Assembly: GCA_005798965.1 (NCBI GenBank) | Contig: SYIB01000258.1 | Location: 1-5,548 of the forward strand | Direction: 5' to 3' | DNA from: Planctomycetia bacterium | GTDB taxonomy: Bacteria > Planctomycetota > Phycisphaerae > Phycisphaerales > SM1A02 | DNA length: 5,548 nt | In this document: positions 1 to 5,229 of the stretch, piece after piece | How the letters are laid out: the number at the start of each line of letters is the position of its first letter | How positions within the stretch are numbered: position 1 is the stretch's first letter | Made by a program: the position numbers and the translations under genes | Notes under the pieces: generated by a model | The model's database searches: none | Told to the model about the DNA's origin: nothing | What the model saw: only the letters and a program-made list of their open reading frames with translations

Positions 1-951
1 GACACCCGCATGGGTGTGGAGGCCTACATGCGCGATCGCTTCCGTGCCGCGGCCGAGCAGCGTGCAGCCTTGGCCCGCTCGAACGCCCTGCCAGCTTCCA
101 CCCGTGCACGCACCGTGCCGCCGCACGTGGATGACGAACTCACGGTGCTCGGCGAGATCCTTGTAGGCGAGCGCGTGGTGCACTGCCACTCCTACCGGCA
201 GGACGAGATCGTGATGCTGCTTGACCTTGCCGATGAACTGGGGTTCAAGGTCGCCACCCTCCAGCACATCCTCGAGGGCTACAAGGTCGCCGATCGAATC
301 GCGCAACATGGTGCGGGTGCGAGCAGCTTCAGCGATTGGTGGGCCTACAAGATGGAAGTCATGGATGCCGTCCCGCACAACGGTGCGGTCATGGCTGGCC
401 AGGGCGTGCTCACGAGCTTCAACTCAGACAGCGACGAGCTCGCGCGCCGGATGAACACGGAGGCCGCAAAGGCCTGCCGTTATGGTGGGCTCGAACCTGC
501 CGAGGCGCTGAAGTTCGTGACGATCAACCCAGCAATCCAGCTGGGCATCGGTCATCGCACGGGCAGCCTCGAGGTCGGCAAGGATGCAGATCTGGTCGTG
601 TGGACCACCGATCCTTTGTCGAGCTACGCGCTGTGCGACCAGACGTGGATCGAGGGGGTGAAGCGCTTTGATCGAGCGGCCGAACGCATGCGCCGCACCG
701 AGGACGCTGCGCTTCGGGCCCAGTTGCTCGAGGCTGCGTTCGAGCGTGGTGGCCTCGATCGACCGCCGATGAAACCAGAGTCCGATGGAGGTGGCCGACG
801 ACGGGGACCCACATTGCTGGCCCGCATGCTCGACACGCGAGAGGACGCGTTCTGGGAGATGTACCGACGCGGCCAGGATCCGGCGGCGGTGCGCTCAGGC
901 GAATGCGGCTGCGGCGCAGCCATGACCATCTTCGGTGGAGGTGACCAGTGA
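1..951 (+). CDS. Imidazolonepropionase-like amidohydrolase, 5' end outside window
   Basis: This is the C-terminal part of a metal-dependent amidohydrolase. The frame is open from base 1 (D-T-R before the Met at 10), so the gene starts upstream and the Met at 10 is internal. Numbering from that Met, H58-C-H60 followed by Arg and Asp fits the fifth-strand metal ligand region, and QH86 with EGYKVAD fits the sixth. The FNSDSDELARR stretch carries D140 as the likely catalytic Asp, and NPAIQLGIGHRTGSLEVGKDADLVVW is the usual link to the C-terminal beta-sandwich. The N-terminal HxH motif and any signal peptide lie outside the window. The tail beyond residue 225 is charged, ending in a short Cys-Gly stretch (C299, C301). 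Substrate is unknown; family members hydrolyse cyclic amides, peptides or related bonds. The stop overlaps the next gene's GTG by four bases, so the two are probably co-translated. Confidence 0.88.
   Translation, partial: DTRMGVEAYMRDRFRAAAEQRAALARSNALPASTRARTVPPHVDDELTVLGEILVGERVVHCHSYRQDEIVMLLDLADELGFKVATLQHILEGYKVADRIAQHGAGASSFSDWWAYKMEVMDAVPHNGAVMAGQGVLTSFNSDSDELARRMNTEAAKACRYGGLEPAEALKFVTINPAIQLGIGHRTGSLEVGKDADLVVWTTDPLSSYALCDQTWIEGVKRFDRAAERMRRTEDAALRAQLLEAAFERGGLDRPPMKPESDGGGRRRGPTLLARMLDTREDAFWEMYRRGQDPAAVRSGECGCGAAMTIFGGGDQ
937..941 (+). promoter_or_regulatory. Shine-Dalgarno site of the second amidohydrolase gene
   Basis: GGAGG lies six bases before the GTG at 948. It supports that GTG as the start even though it overlaps the stop of the preceding gene. 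Confidence 0.75.
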
Positions 952-2252
952 AGTCGTTCATCCTGACCGCAGCGCTCTGTTCGACGGCGCTGGCCCAGAA
1001 TTCGACGGCACCCAGCCCTGCAGCCGGGCAAGTGACCTGCATCCGAAATGTCACGGTCCACACGATGGATCCGGCCTTCACGGTCATTCCTGATGCGGCA
1101 GTCGTCATGGGCGTCGATGGACGCGTTGAACGCATCGTTCCGGCTGCGCAAGCGCCGATGGACGATGTGCTGACCTTCGATGGACAAGGTCGCCACCTCT
1201 GGCCTGGCTTCATCTCGAGCGCCACCACGATGGGCCTGATCGAGGTACAGCAAGTCCGTGCAACCGATGACCGCACGGAAGTGGGCCAGTTCCACCCTGA
1301 AGTCGAGGCGTGGGTCGCCGTCAATCCTGACAGCGACCTCCTGGCCGTGGCGCGCGCCAACGGGATCCTTGGTGCGCTCGTCTTCCCGCAAGGCGGTCGC
1401 GTGAGCGGTACGGCCAGCATGATCCGGCTCAATGGCTGGGACACCCACGACCTGGTGCTGCGCAAGGACAGCGGGGTCATCGTGCGCTGGCCAGCGACCG
1501 AGCCGACCGTGCAGTGGTGGACGCGCTCCACACCCGATGACCAGGAGAAGCGGATCAGCCGTGAGCTGCGAGAGGTGTGTGAGTTCTTCACGCGCGCCAA
1601 GGCTTATGTCGCGGCGCGTGATGCTGGATCCACCCAGATCGACGATCTCCGGTTCGAGCGCCTGCGCCCCGTGCTGACGGGCAAGGCTCCGATCTACCTG
1701 GAGGCCAGCAGTGCCGGCCAGGTCGCCAGCGCCGTGACCTGGGCGATCGCCGAAGGTCTCAAGCCTGTGATCGTGGGTGGTCCTGGTGCACTCGAGCAGG
1801 CCGACCTCCTGCGCGCGCATGAGGTGCCTGTGATCGTCGTGGGCGTGCATCGTCTGCCGCAGTGGGCGCATGAAGCCTGGGACTCACCCTTCACGCTGCC
1901 GGCACGCCTCGCCGAGGCGGGCATCCGGTTCTCGATGGCGACCGGTGATGAGCCCAGCAACGATCGCAACCTCCCGCACCATGCCGCGACGGCCGTTGCG
2001 CATGGTTTGCCGCACGACCAGGCCGTGGCGGCGATCACCCGTGATGCAGCCTTCATCGCCGGCGTTGGTGACCAGCTCGGCTCGATCGTGCCGGGCATGC
2101 GTGCCACGGTGATCCTCTGCAGCGGCGATCCTCTGGACGTGCGCACGCCGGTCGAGGCGGCCTGGATCGACGGCCGCAGGCTCGACCTGTCGAACCACCA
2201 GACCAGGATGCTCGAGAAGTACCGACGCAAGTACGAGGCCCCGAAGCCTTGA
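948..2252 (+). CDS. Secreted amidohydrolase-like protein lacking the HxH metal motif
   Basis: A 434-residue protein of the imidazolonepropionase-like amidohydrolase group. The N-terminus has Lys2, a hydrophobic stretch to about residue 16 and an A-L-A|Q signal peptidase I site, so export is likely. Residues about 28-85 resemble the N-terminal beta-sandwich, followed by the barrel. The motif normally reading PGxIDxHxHxGL appears as P86-GFISSATTM-G96-L, with A92 and T94 in place of the two His and S90 in place of Asp. At the fifth strand, where PVYIHAD-like sequence is usual, P-I-Y-L-E252-A is found. The C-terminus is typical of the group: GIRFSMATGDEPSNDRNLP (325-343), LGSIVPGMRATVIL, and a final segment ending DLSNHQTRMLEKYRRKYE. 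The GTG start is supported by GGAGG and by the 4-base overlap with the upstream gene. It may be a non-catalytic partner of that amidohydrolase, or may bind its substrate differently. Family assignment is firm; loss of activity is inferred. Confidence 0.85.
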   Translation: MKSFILTAALCSTALAQNSTAPSPAAGQVTCIRNVTVHTMDPAFTVIPDAAVVMGVDGRVERIVPAAQAPMDDVLTFDGQGRHLWPGFISSATTMGLIEVQQVRATDDRTEVGQFHPEVEAWVAVNPDSDLLAVARANGILGALVFPQGGRVSGTASMIRLNGWDTHDLVLRKDSGVIVRWPATEPTVQWWTRSTPDDQEKRISRELREVCEFFTRAKAYVAARDAGSTQIDDLRFERLRPVLTGKAPIYLEASSAGQVASAVTWAIAEGLKPVIVGGPGALEQADLLRAHEVPVIVVGVHRLPQWAHEAWDSPFTLPARLAEAGIRFSMATGDEPSNDRNLPHHAATAVAHGLPHDQAVAAITRDAAFIAGVGDQLGSIVPGMRATVILCSGDPLDVRTPVEAAWIDGRRLDLSNHQTRMLEKYRRKYEAPKP

Positions 2253-2262
2253 AGCCTTGAAG
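2243..2262 (+). repeat. 8-base tandem duplication over an amidohydrolase stop codon
   Basis: The unit GAAGCCTT occurs twice head to tail (2243-2250, 2251-2258), followed by a partial third copy GAAG. The stop codon TGA (2250-2252) spans the junction of the first two units. The likely origin is replication slippage. Confidence 0.7.
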
Positions 2263-2310
2263 CTCTTCAGCGCCGATGGACCGGTCGCTGGGTGTTGATG
2301 GGTGGGATTG

Positions 2311-2330
2311 GCGCCCGGTGGCCGGGACGC
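2311..2330. terminator. Hairpin between convergent genes, weak terminator candidate
   Basis: GCG-CCCGG (2311-2318) pairs with CCGGG-A-CGC (2322-2330), leaving a TGG loop and one bulged A. It lies 58 bases after the + strand stop and 7 bases beyond the - strand stop, so it could end transcription from either side. No T-tract follows on either strand, so intrinsic termination is doubtful. Confidence 0.3.
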
Positions 2331-2337
2331 GGCAGGC

Positions 2338-2586
2338 TCAGGCTGCGTCGATGACTGAGTAGCGGTCAAGATTCAGGGTGACGAGCTCACCGTCATCCTT
2401 GCGCACCTCCAGGCGATCGAGCCAGAGGCGATCCTGGTGCGCATGCGCGAACCATGAGCCGGTCTTGGCCTGCCGCCAGCGAACCACGACACCCTCTATC
2501 GCAGTGGTCCACACTTGGGCGACCTGGGGCATCTGTTGCATCACGCGCACGCGCGTGCCGGGCTGGAGTGCAAGTCCTTCGAACAT
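2338..2586 (-). CDS. Small conserved-looking protein of unknown function, 82 aa
   Basis: Not assigned to a named family. The 82-residue product starts MFEGLALQPGTRVRV and ends in LNLDRYSVIDAA. It has no signal peptide, membrane segment or cysteine. Alternating hydrophobic and polar residues with several Trp (W26, W37, W44, W54) and turns such as QPGT, KTGS and KDDGE suggest a small all-beta fold, perhaps a barrel-like domain; this is inferred from pattern only. Reading could extend upstream to 2691, but that would run into the M16-like gene and add an unlikely N-terminus, so ATG 2586 is preferred. No Shine-Dalgarno precedes this ATG, only CCCCAACC, while a TATACT -10-like box sits eight bases upstream, which fits a nearly leaderless transcript. 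It is co-oriented with dapB and the M16-like gene but separated from the latter by 22 bases. It resembles small hypothetical proteins I associate with planctomycetes, from memory only. Confidence 0.72.
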   Translation of the reverse strand: MFEGLALQPGTRVRVMQQMPQVAQVWTTAIEGVVVRWRQAKTGSWFAHAHQDRLWLDRLEVRKDDGELVTLNLDRYSVIDAA

Positions 2587-2594
2587 GGTTGGGG

Positions 2595-2600
2595 AGTATA
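2595..2600 (-). promoter_or_regulatory. -10-like box upstream of the 82-aa gene
   Basis: The - strand reads TATACT, five of six matches to TATAAT, in an otherwise GC-rich region. Transcription starting about seven bases downstream would begin within a few bases of ATG 2586. No recognisable -35 hexamer is found at 16-18 bases; the spacer region is instead occupied by a palindrome. Confidence 0.4.
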
Positions 2601-2606
2601 GCCGTG

Positions 2607-2618
2607 CCTCACGTGAGG
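2607..2618. promoter_or_regulatory. Perfect 12-base palindrome CCTCACGTGAGG, operator candidate
   Basis: CCTCACGTGAGG is a perfect inverted repeat. It covers the stop codon of the M16-like gene (2611-2609) and lies 6 bases upstream of the TATACT box on the - strand, which is where a regulator could act on the 82-aa gene's promoter. It is too short, and lacks the loop and T-tract, to be an intrinsic terminator. Confidence 0.35.
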
Positions 2619-3862
2619 TCGGTCGGTGCAACGATCGACCTGCAGAGTCCCTCACGCCATGACGCACCGCACCGACGAGCCAGAAGGGCATTGACCTGAT
2701 CGAGGCTCACCCCACGCAGGTCCGTGGTCAGTTCGTCAAGCGTGCGCAGCCGACCATAGGTGAACCAGTCGCTCGCGAGCGCCATGGCGCGGGCCGAGGT
2801 GCTCTCCTCGCTCATGACCAGTCGGCTGAGCATGCCGACGCGTGCACGCTCGAGTTCGTCGGCATCGATGCCGCGCTCGAAGCGCTCGAGTTCGCGCAGG
2901 ATGCAGTCGAGCGTTTCCTGTGCCCGTTCAGGACGGGAGCCTGCGTAGATCGTGACCCGGCCCAGGTCCCGCCCAGCGGAGTACGAGCCACCCACGCTGT
3001 AGCACAGGGCGCGCCGTTCACGCACTTCATCGAAGAGCCGGCTGCTCGAACCGCCGCCGAGCACGCGTGCTGCAAGCCGCATGGCCTGACGATCCTCGTC
3101 GCGGGCGTTGGGGGCATCGAGCGAGAGTGCCATGTGGGTCTGTGCGGTGGGCATGACCTCGATGTGGCGCATCGATCGTGGCGAAGCACTTGGCACCATG
3201 GTGGTCGAGGCCCCTGACCAGCCAGCCAGCGCCTCGTTGAGCACGGCGCAGGCAGCGTCGTGGTCCACATCGCCGGCGATTCCGATCAGCGTGCCGCCGG
3301 GGGTGCATCGACGATGCCAAGCCGCACGCAGCCCCTCGGCTGTGAGCGCCTCGATGCCTTCCGGGGTGCCGAGACCGGATCGGTTGAACGGTTCCGGCAT
3401 GCTGATCCGCTGGAGATGCTGCATGCACAGCTGCTGTGGTTCATCCCTGACTGCAGCGATCGCCTGCACACCAAGGGCTTTCGCCTGTTCGACGCCCTCA
3501 GGATCCATCCGCGGCGAACGGATCATCTCTGCAAGGCATGCCAGCATGCCAGTGACGTTTGGCCCGGTGGTGACGGCTGACAGGTTCACATGGTGCACCG
3601 CGGCCGAGGCATTGCGCTGCACACCCAGGACATCGAGCCTGTGGGCCAGGTCTTCGCTCGTGCTGCGTTCGGTGCCACGAAGCAGGAGCTCAGCGCACAT
3701 CGCGCTCTCCCCCTCGCCCGCTGCACCGGCGGGATCACCCGCAGTACCGACCGGCGACAGCCAGGCCACGCTCACGCTGGACATCGATGGCATGCGCTCG
3801 GAGAGCAACCAGGCACCGCATGCCAGCTGGGTCGATCGGAAGGTTGCCGTCGCGGTCGTCAT
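2609..3862 (-). CDS. M16 (pitrilysin/processing peptidase) family protein without the zinc motif
   Basis: A 417-residue protein with the two-domain M16 layout: an N-terminal M16 domain (about 10-160) and an M16_C domain (about 174-345). The N-domain landmark usually reading HxxEH before (K/R)GT is here A54-M-C-A57-E58-LLL-R62-GT, so both His and the catalytic Glu are absent. The C-domain signature is well kept: GGGSSSR275LFDEVRERRALCY288SV, matching the Arg/Tyr substrate-contact region of M16 subunits, and RLVMSEESTSARA follows. No signal peptide is seen. By analogy with alpha-type processing peptidase subunits it may be a non-catalytic partner; no catalytic partner is in this window. The start is taken at 3862 rather than 3901 because its ATG overlaps the dapB stop as ATGA and has AGGA five bases before it. 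Co-translation with dapB is likely. The fold is confident; lack of peptidase activity is inferred from the missing ligands. Confidence 0.87.
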   Translation of the reverse strand: MTTATATFRSTQLACGAWLLSERMPSMSSVSVAWLSPVGTAGDPAGAAGEGESAMCAELLLRGTERSTSEDLAHRLDVLGVQRNASAAVHHVNLSAVTTGPNVTGMLACLAEMIRSPRMDPEGVEQAKALGVQAIAAVRDEPQQLCMQHLQRISMPEPFNRSGLGTPEGIEALTAEGLRAAWHRRCTPGGTLIGIAGDVDHDAACAVLNEALAGWSGASTTMVPSASPRSMRHIEVMPTAQTHMALSLDAPNARDEDRQAMRLAARVLGGGSSSRLFDEVRERRALCYSVGGSYSAGRDLGRVTIYAGSRPERAQETLDCILRELERFERGIDADELERARVGMLSRLVMSEESTSARAMALASDWFTYGRLRTLDELTTDLRGVSLDQVNALLARRCGASWREGLCRSIVAPTDLT

Positions 3863-4578
3863 GGTGTTCCTGTCTGGTGGCGAAGCCGGTCGTCGAGCCA
3901 ATCATCCATCGTCACAAGACCCGCGCTCCGTCCATGAAGCCAGCGAGCCAGGCGCAATGCGCCGATGGCAAAGAGCTGCCGGCTCACGGCACCATGCTCG
4001 ATGCGGACCGTCTCGAAGGGGCCGGAGAACTGCACGGAATGGTCGCCGATGGTGTCGCCCGACCGGATGCTATGGATGCGCGAAGGCGGCAGCGGGATCC
4101 CTGAGCCGTCACGGACCGCATCAGCGAGGGCTAGTGCGGTTCCGGAGGGTGCATCGATCTTGCGGTGGTGATGGTGCTCAATGAGGTCCACCGCATACTC
4201 CGAACCAAGGAGGCGAGCGGCGTCACGGCAGAGCCGACGAGCCACCGCAACGCCCAACGAGGTGTTCGGAGCGACCATCACGCAGATTTTTTTTGCGGCC
4301 TCCAGGACCGCACGGCGAGCCTCTTCATCGAGCCCGGTGGTGCACGAGAGCAATGCAGCACCGTGCTCGGCCGCGAGTTGCGCCGCATGAACCGCGCCAG
4401 CCGCGCTGCTGAAGTCGATCACGCAGTCGATCGCTCCAACTGCTTGTGAATCTTGGGTTTTTGCATCGACCTCGAGCACCGTCCGGCAGTGCCACGATGG
4501 ATCCTTCGCTGCCTCGAGGACCGTGCGACCCATCCGGCCCGATGCTCCGACGACGGCAATGGTGGTGGTGATGTGCAT
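3859..4578 (-). CDS. dapB: 4-hydroxy-tetrahydrodipicolinate reductase
   Basis: Cytoplasmic NAD(P)H-dependent reductase of the diaminopimelate/lysine pathway, forming tetrahydrodipicolinate. The 239-residue length is at the short end for DapB. The N-terminal Rossmann nucleotide motif is V10-GASGRMG17; DFS (55-57), CTTG (79-82, usually GTTG) and APNTSLGV (103-110) follow. The signature E134-HHHHRKIDAPSGTA148 carries H136 and K140, which align with E. coli catalytic H159 and K163. The C-terminal part has IRSGDTIGDHSVQFSGP and EHGAVSRQLFAIGA, typical of the family. ATG 4578 puts the first strand in the expected place. No clear Shine-Dalgarno or strong promoter is visible before it. Codons 95-98 contain a run of eight A (4287-4294), but the frame is intact. 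It is the first gene of a probable unit with the M16-like gene and is divergent from a Lys-rich minigene. Confidence 0.96.
   Translation of the reverse strand: MHITTTIAVVGASGRMGRTVLEAAKDPSWHCRTVLEVDAKTQDSQAVGAIDCVIDFSSAAGAVHAAQLAAEHGAALLSCTTGLDEEARRAVLEAAKKICVMVAPNTSLGVAVARRLCRDAARLLGSEYAVDLIEHHHHRKIDAPSGTALALADAVRDGSGIPLPPSRIHSIRSGDTIGDHSVQFSGPFETVRIEHGAVSRQLFAIGALRLARWLHGRSAGLVTMDDWLDDRLRHQTGTP
3868..3871 (-). promoter_or_regulatory. Shine-Dalgarno site deciding the M16-like gene start
   Basis: On the - strand AGGA lies five bases before the ATG at 3862. Together with the ATGA stop-start overlap it favours this ATG over the in-frame ATG 13 codons upstream, which lies inside dapB. Confidence 0.65.
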
Positions 4579-4622
4579 CGTGAACGTCGCCGTGGATGGG
4601 TGGTGTCAAGGCCCGTGGTGAA

Positions 4623-4641
4623 CCAAAATCGGCAATTTTGG
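4623..4641. promoter_or_regulatory. AT-rich inverted repeat between divergent genes
   Basis: CCAAAAT (4623-4629) and ATTTTGG (4635-4641) form a perfect 7-base inverted repeat around CGGCA. It stands out as AT-rich in a GC-rich window and lies 44 bases upstream of the dapB start and just before the + strand promoter candidate. An operator shared by both directions is possible; no T-tract follows on the + strand, so a terminator is less likely. Confidence 0.4.
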
Positions 4642-4651
4642 ATCAAGCCCC

Positions 4652-4680
4652 TTTCCAACTCCCGTCGATAACGGTACAAC
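4652..4680 (+). promoter_or_regulatory. Weak sigma70-like promoter candidate for the Lys-rich minigene
   Basis: TTTCCA (4652-4657) and TACAAC (4675-4680) each match four of six consensus positions and are separated by exactly 17 bases. Initiation near 4687 would give a leader of about 70 bases and, with the terminator ending at 4891, a transcript of roughly 205 bases. Matches of this quality occur often by chance. Confidence 0.3.
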
Positions 4681-4746
4681 ATGTGCGGTCACCGAGGTAA
4701 CGCTGCGCGCCTCGAATGACTCTCCGACCCAAAGCGTAGCCAACAT

Positions 4747-4750
4747 GGAG
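4747..4750 (+). promoter_or_regulatory. Shine-Dalgarno site of the Lys-rich minigene
   Basis: GGAG precedes ATG 4760 by nine bases. The site overlaps the alternative in-frame ATG at 4745, which has no comparable site of its own, so the 4760 start is preferred. Confidence 0.5.
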
Positions 4751-4759
4751 CAAATCACC

Positions 4760-4831
4760 ATGGCAAAGAAGAAGACTGCTAAGAAGGCCGCTAAGAAGGC
4801 CGCGAAGAAGACCGCCAAGAAGTCGAAGTAA
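4760..4831 (+). CDS. 23-aa lysine-rich AKK-repeat peptide
   Basis: A short reading frame coding MAKKKTAKKAAKKAAKKTAK-KSK, with 12 Lys in 23 residues and no acidic residue. All Lys codons are AAG. From 4769 the DNA is an imperfect 12-base repeat (KKTA, KKAA, KKAA, KKTA, KKSK). The composition is that of histone H1-like tails and of Lys-rich extensions on bacterial HU proteins, so nucleic-acid or polyanion binding is plausible; this is inferred from charge only. An in-frame ATG at 4745 would add MEQIT, but GGAG at 4747 fits ATG 4760. Support for a real gene comes from the Shine-Dalgarno site, the uninterrupted repeat and a strong terminator 21 bases past the stop. Alternatives are a Lys-codon leader peptide, a remnant of a longer Lys-rich protein, or a repeat that is not translated. 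I recall similar AKK-rich hypotheticals in planctomycetes but cannot name a family. Confidence 0.62.
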   Translation: MAKKKTAKKAAKKAAKKTAKKSK

Positions 4832-4852
4832 TTCGGCGGTAGGTCAAGCAAT

Positions 4853-4891
4853 ACACCAAGGGCCGGCCTCGAGCCGGCTCTCGGTGTTTTT
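4853..4891 (+). terminator. Strong rho-independent terminator
   Basis: A 15-pair stem joins 4853-4867 to 4873-4887 around a CTCGA loop. It has one A-C mismatch (4858/4882) and one G-U pair (4861/4879). The GC-rich upper part is followed by TTTTT (4887-4891). It ends the Lys-rich minigene transcript before the ferredoxin gene. Confidence 0.88.
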
Positions 4892-4900
4892 GCGGCGCAC

Positions 4901-4906
4901 TACACT
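4901..4906 (+). promoter_or_regulatory. -10-like box upstream of the ferredoxin gene
   Basis: TACACT lies ten bases after the terminator T-tract and 33 bases before ATG 4940. No good -35 hexamer is seen at 16-18 bases. Because the preceding transcript is terminated, the ferredoxin gene needs a promoter here, and this is the best candidate. Confidence 0.35.
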
Positions 4907-4939
4907 TCGGTTCGTCCGATCCACCCCACGCCAACGCCC

Positions 4940-5200
4940 ATGCCACACGTCATTGCTGAACCGTGCATCGCGACCAAGGATGCCAGTTGCGTCGAGGTCT
5001 GCCCCGTCGACTGCATCCACCCCACCAAGGCCGAGGGCGCGTTTGCGCCAGCCACGCAGCTCTACATCGATCCAAGCACCTGCATCGACTGTGGGTTGTG
5101 CGTGGACGAGTGCCCCGTGCGCGCGATCTTCCCCCAAGACGACTTGCCTGAGGAGTGGCGGAAGTACATCCAGATCAACGCTGATCACTACGCCAAGTGA
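4940..5200 (+). CDS. Seven-iron type ferredoxin ([3Fe-4S][4Fe-4S])
   Basis: An 86-residue cytoplasmic electron carrier. The N-terminal half has PC9-x7-C17VEVC21PVDC25 and the second has C48IDC51GLC54VDEC58P. By comparison with Thermus and Mycobacterium seven-iron ferredoxins, C9, C17 and C58 would bind a [3Fe-4S] cluster and C21, C48, C51 and C54 a [4Fe-4S] cluster. Position 12, where classical 8Fe ferredoxins have a fourth ligand, is Thr. The loop between C21 and C48 (HPTKAEGAFAPATQLYIDP) is several residues longer than in Thermus ferredoxin. The tail DDLPEEWRKYIQINADHY is typical of this subgroup. No Shine-Dalgarno precedes ATG 4940 (local sequence CCAACGCCC), but the PHVIAEPC start matches the family. 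The gene stands alone between an upstream terminator and a convergent gene, so its redox partner cannot be told from context. Confidence 0.94.
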   Translation: MPHVIAEPCIATKDASCVEVCPVDCIHPTKAEGAFAPATQLYIDPSTCIDCGLCVDECPVRAIFPQDDLPEEWRKYIQINADHYAK

Positions 5201-5219
5201 TCTGGCTAGTGATCTGGCT
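5196..5219 (+). repeat. 12-base tandem duplication over the ferredoxin stop codon
   Basis: AGTGATCTGGCT is present twice head to tail (5196-5207, 5208-5219). The first copy contains the stop codon TGA. Because the unit is a multiple of three, the second copy places another TGA in the same frame at 5210-5212. Confidence 0.85.
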
Positions 5220-5229
5220 CCCGTGACGC

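Noticed and set aside
975..980. Possible lipobox Cys at residue 11 of the second amidohydrolase
   Set aside because: The residue before Cys is Leu, not Gly, Ala or Ser. The ALA|Q site a few residues later is a better signal peptidase I site.
524..1871. Two long - strand open frames (524-1600 and 624-1871) opposite the amidohydrolase genes
   Set aside because: They lie antisense to two well-supported family members. Their translations are rich in Arg, Ser, His and Pro without motifs, as expected from high-GC shadow frames.
2587..2691. Longer start for the 82-aa protein at ATG 2691
   Set aside because: It would overlap the M16-like coding region by over 80 bases, and the extra residues lack the beta pattern of the rest.
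3863..3901. Longer start for the M16-like gene at ATG 3901
   Set aside because: It would overlap dapB by 43 bases and add a Pro/Arg-rich stretch. ATG 3862 has AGGA and an ATGA overlap.
3108..4184. 358-codon + strand open frame
   Set aside because: It is antisense to the M16-like gene and dapB, both supported by motifs. Its translation has no recognisable domain.
4681..4719. 12-codon upstream frame MCGHRGNAARLE before the Lys-rich minigene
   Set aside because: It directly follows the possible -10 box, so its ATG would lie upstream of the predicted transcript start. It has no Shine-Dalgarno site.
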